Below, in pieces: positions 22,673-34,083 of a stretch of DNA of 64,000 nt. The DNA is from Gammaproteobacteria bacterium. GTDB lineage: Bacteria; Pseudomonadota; Gammaproteobacteria; Pseudomonadales; Halieaceae. A program made the translations under genes and the position numbers. Positions within the stretch are counted from its first letter, which is position 1, and each line of letters begins with the position of its first letter. The notes beneath the pieces were generated by a model, which saw only the letters and a program-made list of their open reading frames with translations, was not told the origin of the DNA and made no database searches. The stretch covers positions 76,654 to 140,653 of the forward strand of contig JAHEKX010000007.1 of assembly GCA_024644535.1 (NCBI GenBank). Direction: 5' to 3'.

Positions 22673-24831
22673 TACTCTGCCAGTGCCGCTCTTACTGCGT
22701 CTAGTACTGCCCGAGCAGACACTGGGATAGGCGTGCCAGGCCCGAAGATGCAGCGCACGCCAGCATCGTAAAGGCCTTGATAGTCTTGTTTAGGTATAAC
22801 ACCACCGGCAATGACTACGATATCTTCGGCTCCCTGCTTTCTCAGCTCCTCAACCAATGCTGGTATCAGGGTCTTATGTCCTGCCGCCAACGAAGAGGCG
22901 CCTACCACGTGTACGTCGTTCTCGATAGCTTGCTTGGCAACTTCCTCAGGCGTCGAAAACATAGGTGAGAGATCGACATCGAAGCCCACATCCGCGAAGG
23001 CGGTAGCGACAACCTTAGCGCCGCGATCGTGGCCGTCCTGACCCATTTTACACACCAACATCCGAGGGCGACGTCCAAAGTCGTTAATGAAATGTTCGAT
23101 ATCTTGGCTTATCATCTTCCAGTCAGCGTCCTCTTCAAAAGCCGCGCCATAGACGCCTGAAACCGTTTGCGAAGTGGCGTTAAAACGCCCGTACTCGCGC
23201 TCTAAGGCCTCGGATATCTCACCGACCGTGGCGCGCAGACGGGTAGCTTTAACGGCCAAATCGAGTAGGTTGCCTTCATTGGTCTGGGCACACAGAGTCA
23301 AGTCAGACAAGGCGCTTTGCACTGCTGCTTCGTCGCGATATGCGCGAATAGTTTGCAGACGGTTAACTTGTGATTCGCGCACCGCCTGGTCGTCAATTGA
23401 TAAAACATCGACTTCTTCTTCAGACTCGGTTTTGTATTTGTTAACCCCAACGATGACATCTTCACCGCGGTCAATACGCGCTTGTTTCTTAGCGGCCGCC
23501 TCTTCAATTTTCAATTTAGGCATGCCAGTCTCGATAGCTTTCGCCATACCACCCGCTGCCTCTACTTCCTCGATCAGCTCCCACGCTTTGTCGGCAATCG
23601 ATTGTGTCAGGTTTTCCATGAAGTATGATCCGCCCCATGGGTCAACAACTTTAGTGATACCTGTTTCTTCTTGGATAATCAGCTGCGTATTGCGGGCAAT
23701 TCGAGCAGAAAATTCGGTGGGTAAGGCAATCGCCTCATCCAAAGCATTGGTATGCAGCGATTGGGTGCCTCCGAATACAGCTGCCATGGCTTCGATCGTT
23801 GTGCGCACCACGTTGTTATATGGATCCTGCTCGGTCAATGACCAGCCAGAGGTCTGGCTATGGGTTCTTAACATTGAACTTTTTGGATTTTTCGGCTTGA
23901 ATTCCGAAACGATCTTCGCCCAAAGCAAACGCGCAGCACGCAACTTGGCGATCTCCATGTAGAAATTCATGCCGATGCCCCAGAAAAACGACAAGCGTGG
24001 CGCGAAGGTATCGATGTCCAGCCCTGCAGCGATTGCAGTTCGGATATATTCTTTACCATCAGCCAGTGTATACGCAAGTTCCAGTGCCGCATTGGCTCCG
24101 GCTTCCTGAATGTGGTACCCCGAAATACTTATAGTATTGAACTTGGGCATATTCTGGGAGCAGTACGCAATAATATCTCCGATAATGCGCATGCTTGGGG
24201 CTGGCGGATAAATGTAAGTGTTGCGAACCATGAACTCTTTCAGAATATCATTCTGAATGGTGCCGGCTAGCTGTTCAGGGCCCACTCCCTGCTCTTCAGC
24301 CGCCACAATGTATCCTGCGAGCACTGGAAGAACTGCGCCATTCATCGTCATGGATACCGATACTTTATCAAGAGGAATGCCATCGAACAGGATTTTCATA
24401 TCCTCAACCGAATCAATGGCCACACCCGCTTTGCCAACATCACCAGACACGCGTGGATGATCAGAGTCGTATCCTCGATGCGTTGCGAGGTCAAACGCGA
24501 CAGAAACACCCTGCCCGCCGGCCGCAAGCGCTTTACGATAGAAGGCGTTGCTCTCTTCTGCCGTCGAAAAGCCCGCGTACTGTCGAATTGTCCATGGACG
24601 CCCCGCATACATCGTGGCTTGCGGCCCGCGAATATAGGGTGACATGCCGGGCATAGTGTTGGTGTACTGCAAACCGTCTAGGTCTTCCATCGTGTAAAGC
24701 GGTTTTACAGCAATGTCCTCAGGGGTATGCCAAACCAAATCGTTAATGGATTTGCCGCGCATTTGTGATTCCGCAACCTCTTTCCAGCCGTCAGGTGTTG
24801 CGTTGTTAGGATCGTAAATTGAATCGCTCAT
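22672..24831 (-). CDS. Methylmalonyl-CoA mutase (B12-dependent)
   Basis: 719 residues in one chain, so probably the homodimeric type (ScpA/MCM). The N-terminal TIM barrel has [39 protein letters not shown]-like segments and RIGxDxxxY-type acyl contacts. The C-terminal cobalamin domain carries DGHDRG (the DxHxxG motif, about residue 597), GxSxL (GASSL) and the GG motif (IAGGVIP). It interconverts (R)-methylmalonyl-CoA and succinyl-CoA. It follows mce by 16 bp and overlaps meaB by one base. Confidence 0.97.
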   Translation of the reverse strand: MSDSIYDPNNATPDGWKEVAESQMRGKSINDLVWHTPEDIAVKPLYTMEDLDGLQYTNTMPGMSPYIRGPQATMYAGRPWTIRQYAGFSTAEESNAFYRKALAAGGQGVSVAFDLATHRGYDSDHPRVSGDVGKAGVAIDSVEDMKILFDGIPLDKVSVSMTMNGAVLPVLAGYIVAAEEQGVGPEQLAGTIQNDILKEFMVRNTYIYPPAPSMRIIGDIIAYCSQNMPKFNTISISGYHIQEAGANAALELAYTLADGKEYIRTAIAAGLDIDTFAPRLSFFWGIGMNFYMEIAKLRAARLLWAKIVSEFKPKNPKSSMLRTHSQTSGWSLTEQDPYNNVVRTTIEAMAAVFGGTQSLHTNALDEAIALPTEFSARIARNTQLIIQEETGITKVVDPWGGSYFMENLTQSIADKAWELIEEVEAAGGMAKAIETGMPKLKIEEAAAKKQARIDRGEDVIVGVNKYKTESEEEVDVLSIDDQAVRESQVNRLQTIRAYRDEAAVQSALSDLTLCAQTNEGNLLDLAVKATRLRATVGEISEALEREYGRFNATSQTVSGVYGAAFEEDADWKMISQDIEHFINDFGRRPRMLVCKMGQDGHDRGAKVVATAFADVGFDVDLSPMFSTPEEVAKQAIENDVHVVGASSLAAGHKTLIPALVEELRKQGAEDIVVIAGGVIPKQDYQGLYDAGVRCIFGPGTPIPVSARAVLDAVRAALAE

Positions 24832-24847
24832 AACTTGTCTCTGTTGT

Positions 24848-25258
24848 TTAATGCGCCTCGGCGGGTTGGCTTAACTCTATTAAAACACCGCCACAACTTT
24901 TAGGGTGAATAAAAATTACGGTCGAGCCATGTGCCCCGGGGGTAGGCTTGTCACCAATGAATTGATAACCCTTGGCACGCAAACGTTCGACATCTTCTTC
25001 GATATCGTCGGTGCGAAAGCACAGATGATGAATTCCGCCACCGCGTTTGTCCAAATATCCTGCAATCGGGCCCTCGCCGTTTAAAGGGTGGACCAGCTCA
25101 ATACTGGTCGGCGGCAATGGAAAAAATGCCGTTGTTGTTTTGGCAGCTTCCACAATTTCAGAGCCGTCATAGCTCAAATTAAAATCTTCCATGAAGCGTT
25201 TAATCGCAACATCCAGATCGGGTACGGCGATAGCAATGTGATCCAGCCCGGTAATCAT
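24848..25258 (-). CDS. mce: Methylmalonyl-CoA epimerase
   Basis: 136 residues of the vicinal-oxygen-chelate fold. It begins [16 protein letters not shown] and contains [13 protein letters not shown] and [15 protein letters not shown], which supply the metal-binding His and Glu residues. It converts (S)- to (R)-methylmalonyl-CoA, linking the carboxylase upstream to the mutase downstream. A strong TAAGGAG site lies 5 bases before the ATG. Confidence 0.95.
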   Translation of the reverse strand: MITGLDHIAIAVPDLDVAIKRFMEDFNLSYDGSEIVEAAKTTTAFFPLPPTSIELVHPLNGEGPIAGYLDKRGGGIHHLCFRTDDIEEDVERLRAKGYQFIGDKPTPGAHGSTVIFIHPKSCGGVLIELSQPAEAH

Positions 25259-25267
25259 AACAGCTCC

Positions 25268-28126
25268 TTAAATTATCGACCGCATAAGCTCGGCGGTTTT
25301 AGCTCGCTGACGAGCCTGTTTTTGCTCAGGCGTTTCTATTTCAATTTTCTCGTCGGGTGTAATTTTGAACAAAGGTTGGCCTTTGCGAATAATAACACCG
25401 TCTTTGTCGACTAAAACTTCGTCTACGGTGCCTGAAAATGGGGCATAGACCTTGTTGAACATCTTCATAACTTCGACGATGTATAACGGATCGCCGGCTT
25501 CAAAATGAGAGCCAATCTCGACGTATAAAGCATGCTCTGGGCTTTCTCGCCCGTAAAACATACCGCCACTGATGGCCAAAATTTCGTCGGCTTTGGCCGC
25601 TGGTGGTGGCGCTAATACTTTGGCCATTTTCGTCTGGTGATCGGCGTCAAGCAGGCGCTCAGGGATATGAATAGTTAAATCCTGGTTCACGGACAGCGCA
25701 TAGAAATCCGCTAGGTGGCCAAGCTTTGGAAGTATGAGCAGCAAATCCATGCCAGCTTGATACCCGTAATGAGCGGATCGCACGGCGTCCCAAAGATCCT
25801 GGTTACACCCACATTCCACTGGCGCAGACTCTTCATTCAGCACAGAGCAAAGCTCAATCCAGTCGCCGCAGGCTAGGCGATCGTCTAGATCTTGATAAAA
25901 TTGTTTAGCTTCTTGCAGTAACTCATTGTCATGACTCCAAATCATGCTTGCAGCTGCCTGCCCGGGGCGATACGCCATATTAAGAAACTCATAAGTGTCA
26001 GCGAGCAGCTCGATGGGGTTCTCGTTCCAGACTAGCGTGTCTCCTACAAGCCCGACACAATCGCTATTCATACTTAACCAGCCACTTAAAGCATGTGGGT
26101 CCGACAATAGCGCCGCCAAGGGACGGCTCAGCAAGGTTTGTTTAAGCGCTAAGCACTCGGCCAACGCTGCTTTGGCAGCACCTTCGGCAGTGGCTGTGAC
26201 ATGGTTGGCCAGCAAGTGCCAAGCCGAGTCCAGATCCACATTGTCAGCCAAGGCTTTGACTTCAGCTACCAAGGTCAAATACGGCACAATAAATCGAGTT
26301 GTCGGTCGCGCATTGATGTTGTTGCCGATAAACCAATTCACCAACCCATTGTGAAACGATAAATTGGTTGCCAAGTCTTTACCCCGAATGGTTGTGCGGC
26401 GTAAAGTCTCTGCCATGCGCTCGTAGGTATCTAAACGTGTCTCTCCGACAGTCAGTAACAGGGCAATGTTGGAGTCATATGCACCGGCTAAGGTGTATTT
26501 GATAAAAACATCGGTATCCGGATTGTGTAACGAGATGCCTTGGTCATCACGAATTTCGCCCGCTATTGCATCACTCCAGTGCTCGATAACACCACCGGCT
26601 GACGGCTGCAAAGCATTGTTGGTGGCATTAAGGCGAGCCTCGACGCTGTCGTTATGGCGCAAGAGGCGTTCGGGTTTGGGCAATTTGTCACCGTGTACCG
26701 CCAGCAACACCATCGCCTCGACCAGAGACTCTACAACGAAATAATCATGCGGGTTGTCGGGGTTTGAAAACTTCAGTGCGTAGCACAGTTCGGTCACGCG
26801 GTGCTCTACCTGAATTCGCGTATTCATCTCCATAAAAAAGTGTTTATCGCGGTCTACAATGCACTCAAACGTCGATACGGAGTCAAGACCTACGGCTTTC
26901 CCAAATCGGGCAGCCTCGTCTTCCATGGCGATAAGCGTTTTTAAGTCCTGCTCAAGCACGCGTTGCTCGGTTTGGCGCCCCTGCTGTTTGGCCTCTTCAA
27001 TAGCGGCTTCCAGAGACTCTACGGTGACCGACACTTCCAACAGCTTTTGTTCGTGCATCTGCAGTGAACAATCGCGTCCACCCAAGGTCATCGACCACTC
27101 GCCGTTGCCTATAACTTGGATTTCCTGGTGACGCGTGGTTTCGATATTAAGCTCGACTAAGACATTTTTATTATCGCCAACGCCGGTAGTTTTGACCTCA
27201 TTTAAGATTTCACGAATGAGTTCTGGAGTTTTTCTAGCCGCCTGCTCGATACGAGAGGCTTCGTCCCCTTCGTATGCCGATGGTGCTGCCAAGATACGCT
27301 GCCCTTTACCACCACCGCCCGAGATGGCTTTTAAACGCACCCGATTACTGGGGTAATCAGCGTACATCCGCATAACTGCCGCGGTCAGTGTTTCTGACAA
27401 TTCATCGACGGTGTAAAGGTCAATACCTTTATCATAGGAGGCTTGCAGCACTAAATCCGCTTTGTCTTCTAACGCGATTTCGGCTTGATCCAGTAACGAT
27501 TGATCTAGCGGCAATGCTTGCTCGGCAACAAGATCTTTTAGTGCTTGAATGGTCGGGTATTTTTTTAGCAAAGTTAACGCCGTTCCATTGTCGATACCTG
27601 GCGTTACACTTACGCCCACGCGAAGGGCCGTTCTTTTTGCCTCATCTTTCAGGCCCGCGTCATGAACCGTTTTAGAGCACGGCCCAATAAAATTAAGTCC
27701 CGCTTTTTCCATGGCCGCGACCATAGCTTCGTCTTCCGCCATGAACCCATAACCGGCAAAAATTGCGTTATATCCGTTGGTATGAGCAATGGCGATAATT
27801 TGCTTGATACGCTGATCTCGCTCCTCCTTGTTCGCGCCGGTATAGTCCGGAACCCGGTGGATATGGTTCGGGTCTTTAATTGCGCGCAACTCTGGAGCAA
27901 GGGCGTCCTGATAAACTATTGAATCTTTCTCACTTAACAAAATACCAAAGTCGTTAACGCCCATTTCCACAAAGACATCCATTGCTTCTTTGCGAATTGG
28001 TCCTCTGCAAATAATCAGAGGACGCAGATCACGACAATCGAACTGACGAATCCAATCTGAAGCATTCGTATGCAGCTGACGATTTTTATGAATCAACGGG
28101 TTGTTTAAATAATGTTCATTTGACAC
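25268..28126 (-). CDS. Divergent biotin carboxylase/biotin carrier subunit (probable propionyl-CoA carboxylase alpha)
   Basis: 952 residues from a GTG start with a good GAGG site, well above the usual 660 or so of PccA. An N-terminal biotin-carboxylase-like domain (about 35-150) is followed by a roughly 60-residue insert before the ATP-grasp loop ISGGGGKGQR (about 270). RDCSLQMHEQK, EMNTRIQVEHRVTE and the C-domain follow, then a long spacer of about 250 residues. A biotinyl domain with EVMKM (lysine about 887) lies near the C-terminus. HQEIQV replaces the common HIEVQ, and EVMKM replaces EAMKM. It would carboxylate biotin for the neighbouring carboxyltransferase. Substrate is inferred from context. 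Confidence 0.88.
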   Translation of the reverse strand: MSNEHYLNNPLIHKNRQLHTNASDWIRQFDCRDLRPLIICRGPIRKEAMDVFVEMGVNDFGILLSEKDSIVYQDALAPELRAIKDPNHIHRVPDYTGANKEERDQRIKQIIAIAHTNGYNAIFAGYGFMAEDEAMVAAMEKAGLNFIGPCSKTVHDAGLKDEAKRTALRVGVSVTPGIDNGTALTLLKKYPTIQALKDLVAEQALPLDQSLLDQAEIALEDKADLVLQASYDKGIDLYTVDELSETLTAAVMRMYADYPSNRVRLKAISGGGGKGQRILAAPSAYEGDEASRIEQAARKTPELIREILNEVKTTGVGDNKNVLVELNIETTRHQEIQVIGNGEWSMTLGGRDCSLQMHEQKLLEVSVTVESLEAAIEEAKQQGRQTEQRVLEQDLKTLIAMEDEAARFGKAVGLDSVSTFECIVDRDKHFFMEMNTRIQVEHRVTELCYALKFSNPDNPHDYFVVESLVEAMVLLAVHGDKLPKPERLLRHNDSVEARLNATNNALQPSAGGVIEHWSDAIAGEIRDDQGISLHNPDTDVFIKYTLAGAYDSNIALLLTVGETRLDTYERMAETLRRTTIRGKDLATNLSFHNGLVNWFIGNNINARPTTRFIVPYLTLVAEVKALADNVDLDSAWHLLANHVTATAEGAAKAALAECLALKQTLLSRPLAALLSDPHALSGWLSMNSDCVGLVGDTLVWNENPIELLADTYEFLNMAYRPGQAAASMIWSHDNELLQEAKQFYQDLDDRLACGDWIELCSVLNEESAPVECGCNQDLWDAVRSAHYGYQAGMDLLLILPKLGHLADFYALSVNQDLTIHIPERLLDADHQTKMAKVLAPPPAAKADEILAISGGMFYGRESPEHALYVEIGSHFEAGDPLYIVEVMKMFNKVYAPFSGTVDEVLVDKDGVIIRKGQPLFKITPDEKIEIETPEQKQARQRAKTAELMRSII

Positions 28127-28156
28127 TGTATATTCCTCTTGAAATCGTCGACGTGC

Positions 28157-29890
28157 TTAGTGGAATTCGCGCTGAATGCCACCCATGGGCTCCGGAGTAT
28201 AATGTCGCAGGCAGAAAGCCATTTGCTCACCCAACACTTGACGCAGGTCTGAGGGCATAACGATTTGCGAGATCGATCCAAGGCCTAGAGCCTCGTTGGG
28301 GTTCATAAGTTCGCGCTCGTAGCGTTGAGCCAAGAGCTGCTCTTCTGATTTGACCCAGTCGTTTACTAGGCTAGTGGCCATTTCCTGAGCTTCGGCTTCG
28401 GCCAGTCCAGCTGCACGCTGAGCTTCGGCTTCTTGCGCGATTTTGGCTTTCACAGATTGACGAATTTTGCGCAACTCATCTTTGTAAACGTATTCCACAC
28501 CCGCCGGCCCCATAACAGCCACACGCGTAGTAGGCAACGCGACCACAAAATCGGCGCCAGTAGGATAGTTATTATAAGACGCATAGGCACCACCGAAAGC
28601 GTTGCGCACCAGCACTAAGAAACGAGGCGTTCTCAAATCTACAATTGCGTCTAGCATGGCACGCCCAGCCTGAACTATCCCCCGACTCTCTTGCTCGCGT
28701 CCGGGTAAAAACCCAGTGGTGTCTTCCAAGAAAATAATAGGAATGTTGTAGAGGTTGCAGAAGCGAATAAAGCGCGCATTTTTGTAGGCGGCATCGACGT
28801 CGATCTGCCCCGAGGCTACCGCCGAGTTGTTAGCGACAAAACCGACCACGTTACCACCCATTCTTCCCAGGGCTGTAATGGTGTTTCGGGCTCGTTCGGG
28901 CTGTATTTCTAAAAAATCGCCGTGGTCGCAAAGCTGCTGGATCAAAATACTGATATCGATGGGGGTATTGAAGCCTGTGGGCGAGTTAAAAGCTTGTTTG
29001 AGTAAAATATCAATATCCCAAGTTTTGCGGTTTAGAGGGTCACTCGATGCCTGAACAGGGGCCAATTCCCCCGCGTGGCTGGGCAAGTAATTTAGTAGTT
29101 CACGGACTTTTCTTAGCGCTGCGACCTCGTCGGGGACAACGAAATCGGTCACACCACTCTGAGAGTGGACCTTAGGTCCACCCAGCTCGTCTGGGGTTAC
29201 ATCTTCACCCAGAACCGATTTGACGACACCCGGTCCAGTCAATCCAAAAAAAGTCTCGTTGGGTTGAATTAAAAAGCTACCTTGGCGCGGCAAGTAAGAG
29301 CCGCCACCCGCATTAAAGCCAAACATGCACATAATGCTTGGTACGACCCCAGAGATTTTGCGGAGCGCCGTGAACGCATCGGCATATCCATCTAAGCCAC
29401 CGACACCTGCGGGGATATAGGCACCCGCTGAATCATTTAAACCCACGACCGGGATTTTGCGTTTCGCGGCAAGCTCAAACAAACGCGCCAATTTTTTGCC
29501 GTTGGTTGCGTCCATGGAGCCTGCTCTTACGGTGAAATCGTGCCCGTAAACCGCGACATCACGGCCATTGACTTGTATTAACCCAGTCACCAGCGAGGCC
29601 CCGTCCAAATTGGGACCCCAGTTTTGGTAAAACACAGTAAAGGGTCCATCGGTCAAGCACTGGATACGCTCCCATATGGTCATGCGATTCTTTTGGTGCT
29701 GACGCATAATGGCTTTGGTGCCGGCCGCCACATGCGGACGCTGCTGTAAATTCCAGCCGGCTTCTAGCGACTTTTCATACAGCCCGGGCTCTCCAACGAT
29801 CGCTCCAGGAACAGAAAATTGCTTGCTCTGCTTTTCCTGAAACGGATTCGAGAGCCTGGGTTCGAGTTGTTCCGTGTTTTGCTTAGTCAT
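28157..29890 (-). CDS. Acyl-CoA carboxylase carboxyltransferase subunit (probable propionyl-CoA carboxylase beta)
   Basis: 577 residues with both crotonase-like halves in one chain, as in PccB/AccD5. The N half has [22 protein letters not shown] and [17 protein letters not shown]; the C half has [15 protein letters not shown] and [14 protein letters not shown]. It moves the carboxyl group from biotin to an acyl-CoA. Co-location with mce and the mutase points to propionyl-CoA, although acetyl- or geranyl-CoA-type substrates cannot be excluded by motif. It leads the operon, 30 bp ahead of the biotin carboxylase. Its ATG overlaps the stop of a possible 63-codon frame. Confidence 0.9.
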   Translation of the reverse strand: MTKQNTEQLEPRLSNPFQEKQSKQFSVPGAIVGEPGLYEKSLEAGWNLQQRPHVAAGTKAIMRQHQKNRMTIWERIQCLTDGPFTVFYQNWGPNLDGASLVTGLIQVNGRDVAVYGHDFTVRAGSMDATNGKKLARLFELAAKRKIPVVGLNDSAGAYIPAGVGGLDGYADAFTALRKISGVVPSIMCMFGFNAGGGSYLPRQGSFLIQPNETFFGLTGPGVVKSVLGEDVTPDELGGPKVHSQSGVTDFVVPDEVAALRKVRELLNYLPSHAGELAPVQASSDPLNRKTWDIDILLKQAFNSPTGFNTPIDISILIQQLCDHGDFLEIQPERARNTITALGRMGGNVVGFVANNSAVASGQIDVDAAYKNARFIRFCNLYNIPIIFLEDTTGFLPGREQESRGIVQAGRAMLDAIVDLRTPRFLVLVRNAFGGAYASYNNYPTGADFVVALPTTRVAVMGPAGVEYVYKDELRKIRQSVKAKIAQEAEAQRAAGLAEAEAQEMATSLVNDWVKSEEQLLAQRYERELMNPNEALGLGSISQIVMPSDLRQVLGEQMAFCLRHYTPEPMGGIQREFH

Positions 29891-30078
29891 AAAGTCGTGT
29901 CTCTGATATCGTCAAGAGTGCGTGGCGGTCGTTCAGGGCTGCGCTCGTCAAGTCCTTGAACCACCTCGTATTTCGCAATAAATAAAAGGTAGCCCACACT
30001 ACCGTAACGGTCAGGAAAGTCAATTTGTGACCTGTAGATGCGATTGAATTTAGAACCCTCATTTGGCTTAGATCGCAT
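29887..30078 (-). CDS. Possible small protein ahead of the carboxylase operon
   Basis: A 63-codon frame ([18 protein letters not shown] to DDIRDTTL) ends in TGA that overlaps the carboxyltransferase ATG (ATGA), the usual sign of translational coupling. It is hydrophilic and charged, with no motif I know and no strong ribosome site. A competing 105-codon frame (29883-30200) runs over it but crosses the start of divergent pabB. It may equally be untranslated leader. Confidence 0.35.
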   Translation of the reverse strand: MRSKPNEGSKFNRIYRSQIDFPDRYGSVGYLLFIAKYEVVQGLDERSPERPPRTLDDIRDTTL

Positions 30079-30130
30079 GATGTGCCAAGACCGATTAAAC
30101 TATCCCAGACGACCACAAACATGATCAGAA

Positions 30131-31468
30131 ATGATGACACTTTCTCCCGGCTGCTTTCAACTTCCTTTGCCATCAAACGCCGCCGTCTCAGTGGCAGCAA
30201 AGTTACAGGGAGAACCAGGCTTTATTTGGTTAGACAGCGCGAACAGCGGTGCTCAGAGTCAACGTTTCAGCTTGGTGTCCTGCGCTCCGACGAAAACCCG
30301 CGCCCATTACCCCGGTGGGGACAGCGCCGAGCTATTTTTGGATTTGTGGAATCAGGCTTATCTTGAGCATGCGATTCCAAAGAACACGCTACTGCCTTTT
30401 ACTGGAGGATGGCTAGGCGCCCTGCACTACGATTTTGGTGAGGAGCTCATGGGTATTCAATGTGATTATCCTGTAATGGGTCGCGCTACGGCATATGCAG
30501 CCTACCATCCTTGGGCAATTCTGTTTGATCACAAGGCTAATCGAACCTATTGGGTGGATGATGGTCAGCCGCTAAATGAATTTGCGCTAGAGTTTAAGTC
30601 ATCCATCACTTCAAGTGACAAGGTTTATCTGATTGAGAATGCCGCAACTCTGGGGGCGTCAGAATGGAGAGCCATTAAGGCAAAGAAAGACTATGAAGAA
30701 CATGTAGAGCGGATCCTTCAATACTTGCTGGCGGGCGATAGCTACCAGGTTAACTACGCACAGCCATTCGAGACCAAGATGAGCGGTTCTGCATGGTCGC
30801 ATTACATAGCCATGCGTGCCAAAAACGCAGCACCTTTCGGTGCTTGTCTGCTACAGACAGCACTTGATGACATACTCTGCTTTTCACCTGAACTTTTTAT
30901 TAAATCAGAAAATTCTCTGCTAGTGACACAGCCAATTAAAGGCACGACGCCCAGACACAAAGACCCTGATATAGACCTACAGCTCGCCCAAGCGCTGAGC
31001 AAATCACATAAAAATCGCGCAGAAAACGTTATGATTGTCGATTTGCTTCGAAACGACTTAGGTCGGGTATGCACTCCCGGTTCTATTCGGGTTAACTCAC
31101 TGTGCGAGCTGCACTCATACCCCAGTGTTCACCATCTGGTCAGCGAGGTTCAGGGAAGACTTGCAGATCGAAAGACACCGATCGATGCTTTGAAAGCTAT
31201 GTTCCCGGGCGGCTCTATCACAGGAGCACCAAAGAAACGATCTATGGAAATTATTAGAGAACTCGAGGGTTTGCCGCGAGGTATTTACTGCGGCAGTATT
31301 TTTGCGCTTTCAAACAATGGGGATTTTGCATCCAATATTGCTATCCGGACCATCAGCGTGAACAATGGCGTGGCGCGAGTTTGGGGTGGTGGTGGCATTG
31401 TGGCTGACTCTAAAGCCGAAGACGAGTATCAGGAAACATTCGACAAACTATCAAAAATCTTGAGATAG
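30131..31468 (+). CDS. pabB: Aminodeoxychorismate synthase component I
   Basis: 445 residues of the chorismate-binding family. PIKGT (in QPIKGTTPRH) has the lysine typical of PabB, where anthranilate synthase has alanine. AENVMIVDLLRNDLGRV and PGGSITGAPKKRSMEII give the active site. It makes 4-amino-4-deoxychorismate for folate, normally with glutaminase PabA, which is not nearby. Two adjacent ATGs (30131, 30134) are possible starts. It is divergent from the carboxylase operon. Confidence 0.93.
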   Translation: MMTLSPGCFQLPLPSNAAVSVAAKLQGEPGFIWLDSANSGAQSQRFSLVSCAPTKTRAHYPGGDSAELFLDLWNQAYLEHAIPKNTLLPFTGGWLGALHYDFGEELMGIQCDYPVMGRATAYAAYHPWAILFDHKANRTYWVDDGQPLNEFALEFKSSITSSDKVYLIENAATLGASEWRAIKAKKDYEEHVERILQYLLAGDSYQVNYAQPFETKMSGSAWSHYIAMRAKNAAPFGACLLQTALDDILCFSPELFIKSENSLLVTQPIKGTTPRHKDPDIDLQLAQALSKSHKNRAENVMIVDLLRNDLGRVCTPGSIRVNSLCELHSYPSVHHLVSEVQGRLADRKTPIDALKAMFPGGSITGAPKKRSMEIIRELEGLPRGIYCGSIFALSNNGDFASNIAIRTISVNNGVARVWGGGGIVADSKAEDEYQETFDKLSKILR

Positions 31469-31499
31469 CGCCCTGTATACATAGATGAAACAAGGCGCT
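31467..31499. terminator. Possible shared hairpin between pabB and thrH
   Basis: AGCGCC (31467-31472) pairs with GGCGCT (31494-31499), with extra TGT/ACA pairing inside, between two convergent genes. There is no proper T-run on either side, so it is a weak candidate. Confidence 0.3.
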
Positions 31500-31516
31500 G
31501 AAGAGATCTGTCCGCC

Positions 31517-32134
31517 CTAAAGTTTTATGTCTCTGCTGCTGGCGTCAGCAATTAGGCGCTTCAGATCGTGATATTCATCGACTGCTTGAAACTGAGGAAA
31601 TTCAGCTCTGACGTTGTCTGGCGCGTGGAATAAAAATCCCACATCCGCCTCGGATAACATGGTGGTGTCGTTGTAGCTGTCTCCTGCCGCAAAAATGGTG
31701 TAGTTGAGGCTATGCAGGGCTTTAATCGACGCTCGTTTAGGATCTTTTTGGCGCAAGTGATAGTTCACCACCATGCCTTCAGCATCGGTTTCTAGACGGT
31801 GGCAAAACAGGGTGGGCCAACCCAATTGCTTCATGAGGGGGGCTGAAAACTCATAAAACGTATCGCTTAAAATAATGACTTGAAAGTTCTCGTTCAACCA
31901 GTCTACGAAGGGTTTTGCTCCGGGCAGAGGCTCGAGAGTAGCGATGACTTCTTGTATGTCGCTTAATTTCAGGTTGTTGTCGCGTAGAATTTGCAAGCGG
32001 TACTGCATTAGCACATCGTAATCAGGCTCGTCGCGCGTTGTTTTTTTGAGGGCCTCTATTCCTGTTTTCTCGGCAAACGCAATCCATATTTCCGGGATCA
32101 GTACGCCCTCGAGGTCTAAACAAACTAGTTCCAC
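31517..32134 (-). CDS. thrH: Phosphoserine phosphatase/homoserine phosphotransferase ThrH
   Basis: 205 residues of the HAD superfamily in the ThrH form known from Pseudomonas. Motif I is LDLEGVLIPE (the usual DxDG is DLEG here, as in ThrH), motif II is ILSDTFYEF, and motifs III/IV are DPKRASIKAL and AAGDSYNDTTML. It dephosphorylates phosphoserine and can transfer phosphate to homoserine. The start is GTG behind AAGGA. cysB lies 15 bp upstream on the same strand, linking serine and cysteine supply. Confidence 0.93.
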   Translation of the reverse strand: MELVCLDLEGVLIPEIWIAFAEKTGIEALKKTTRDEPDYDVLMQYRLQILRDNNLKLSDIQEVIATLEPLPGAKPFVDWLNENFQVIILSDTFYEFSAPLMKQLGWPTLFCHRLETDAEGMVVNYHLRQKDPKRASIKALHSLNYTIFAAGDSYNDTTMLSEADVGFLFHAPDNVRAEFPQFQAVDEYHDLKRLIADASSRDIKL

Positions 32135-32149
32135 TGTGTATCCTTTTGA

Positions 32150-33142
<993 letters not shown>

Positions 33143-33145
33143 TTA

Positions 33146-33158
33146 TAACCATAGGTTA
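33146..33158. promoter_or_regulatory. Inverted repeat upstream of cysB
   Basis: TAACC-ATA-GGTTA lies 22 bp before the cysB ATG. LysR regulators often bind such imperfect dyads and repress their own genes, so this may be an autoregulatory site; no footprint-like extended motif was confirmed. Confidence 0.35.
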
Positions 33159-33187
33159 CAACCAAGCATACAAAGCCACAAGATGTG

Positions 33188-34081
33188 TTATATCTTATTC
33201 GGTCTCTGATTGGCCACGCCGTGAGGAACATGCCCTGTCGCTACGTGCGCGCTAGCTGACTTACAGTGTGATGTTTGATCATCGAAAAACACGTCGGCTT
33301 GGTAGGCTTTTAGAAACGCCGATTTATCCATCCCGCCTAAAAATATAGATTCGTCTATTCTGACGTTCCACGCTCTTAAGGTACGAATTACGCGTTCGTG
33401 TGCCGGCGCCGATCGGGCTGTGACCAGGGCTGTTCTTATTGGCGATTCGTGTTCTGGGGCCAATTGCTGCAAATCGTGTAACGCCCCCAAAAAGCCTCGG
33501 AATGGCCCACCCGACAGCGGTTGTTTTGCTGATGCTCGTTCTGATGCAGTAAACGCCTCGAGCCCCTCTTGCTTATATATGCGCTCAGCCTCATCTGAAA
33601 AAAGCACCGCGTCGCCATCGAACGCGACGCGAAGTTGCGCGTTAGTTGATGTCGTGGTGCCGTGGGATACCAGGGTCGCTGCCGCTACTCCGTTATCTAG
33701 CGCATGACGGACATCTTCCGCTTCTGTGGACAAAAATAAGTGACAACCAAACGCAGTAATGTAACGCCATGGCGCATCACCGCCGCAAAAGGCTGCGCGC
33801 GTAATAGACAGTTTATGGTGCTCGATTGAGTTAAAAACTCTCAGTCCGGTGTCGGCGCTGTTCCGAGACAGCAGTACCACCTCAACACCAGCATCGAAAC
33901 GAGCATTGAGGTCGAGCAGTTTACGCACGAAACCAAATGCTTCTCCAGGAGCGAGAGGCTCGTCTTCGTGATCAATCTGGTAGGCAGCATAGGCGTCAAG
34001 GCCTTGTTCTTCGTATACAAGATGGCTCTCACGCATATCAAACAGTGCGCGCGAAGAAATCGCTATAACCAGATTGGGCAT
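33188..34081 (-). CDS. Cytosolic 5'-nucleotidase (cN-I-like, PF06189 type)
   Basis: 297 residues. The family is recognised by LVIAISSRALFDMRESH at the start, VVLLSRNSADTGLRVFNSIEHH, AFCGGDAPWRYITAFGCHLFLS and FLGGMDKSAFLKAYQADVFFDDQ near the end. These proteins are predicted to remove phosphate from nucleoside 5'-monophosphates; bacterial members are little studied. It starts 2 bp after the yajC stop, so the two may share a transcript. Confidence 0.85.
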   Translation of the reverse strand: MPNLVIAISSRALFDMRESHLVYEEQGLDAYAAYQIDHEDEPLAPGEAFGFVRKLLDLNARFDAGVEVVLLSRNSADTGLRVFNSIEHHKLSITRAAFCGGDAPWRYITAFGCHLFLSTEAEDVRHALDNGVAAATLVSHGTTTSTNAQLRVAFDGDAVLFSDEAERIYKQEGLEAFTASERASAKQPLSGGPFRGFLGALHDLQQLAPEHESPIRTALVTARSAPAHERVIRTLRAWNVRIDESIFLGGMDKSAFLKAYQADVFFDDQTSHCKSASAHVATGHVPHGVANQRPNKI

Positions 34082-34083
34082 AA

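Noticed and set aside
23174-23962. A 262-codon plus-strand frame opposite the mutase gene
   Set aside because: It lies wholly inside the well-supported methylmalonyl-CoA mutase and its translation is low-complexity and Ser/Arg/Ala-rich, typical of an antisense shadow.
29883-30200. A 105-codon hydrophobic frame before the carboxylase operon
   Set aside because: It overlaps the start and 70 bp of the divergent pabB gene; the 63-codon frame with an ATGA overlap is the better candidate.
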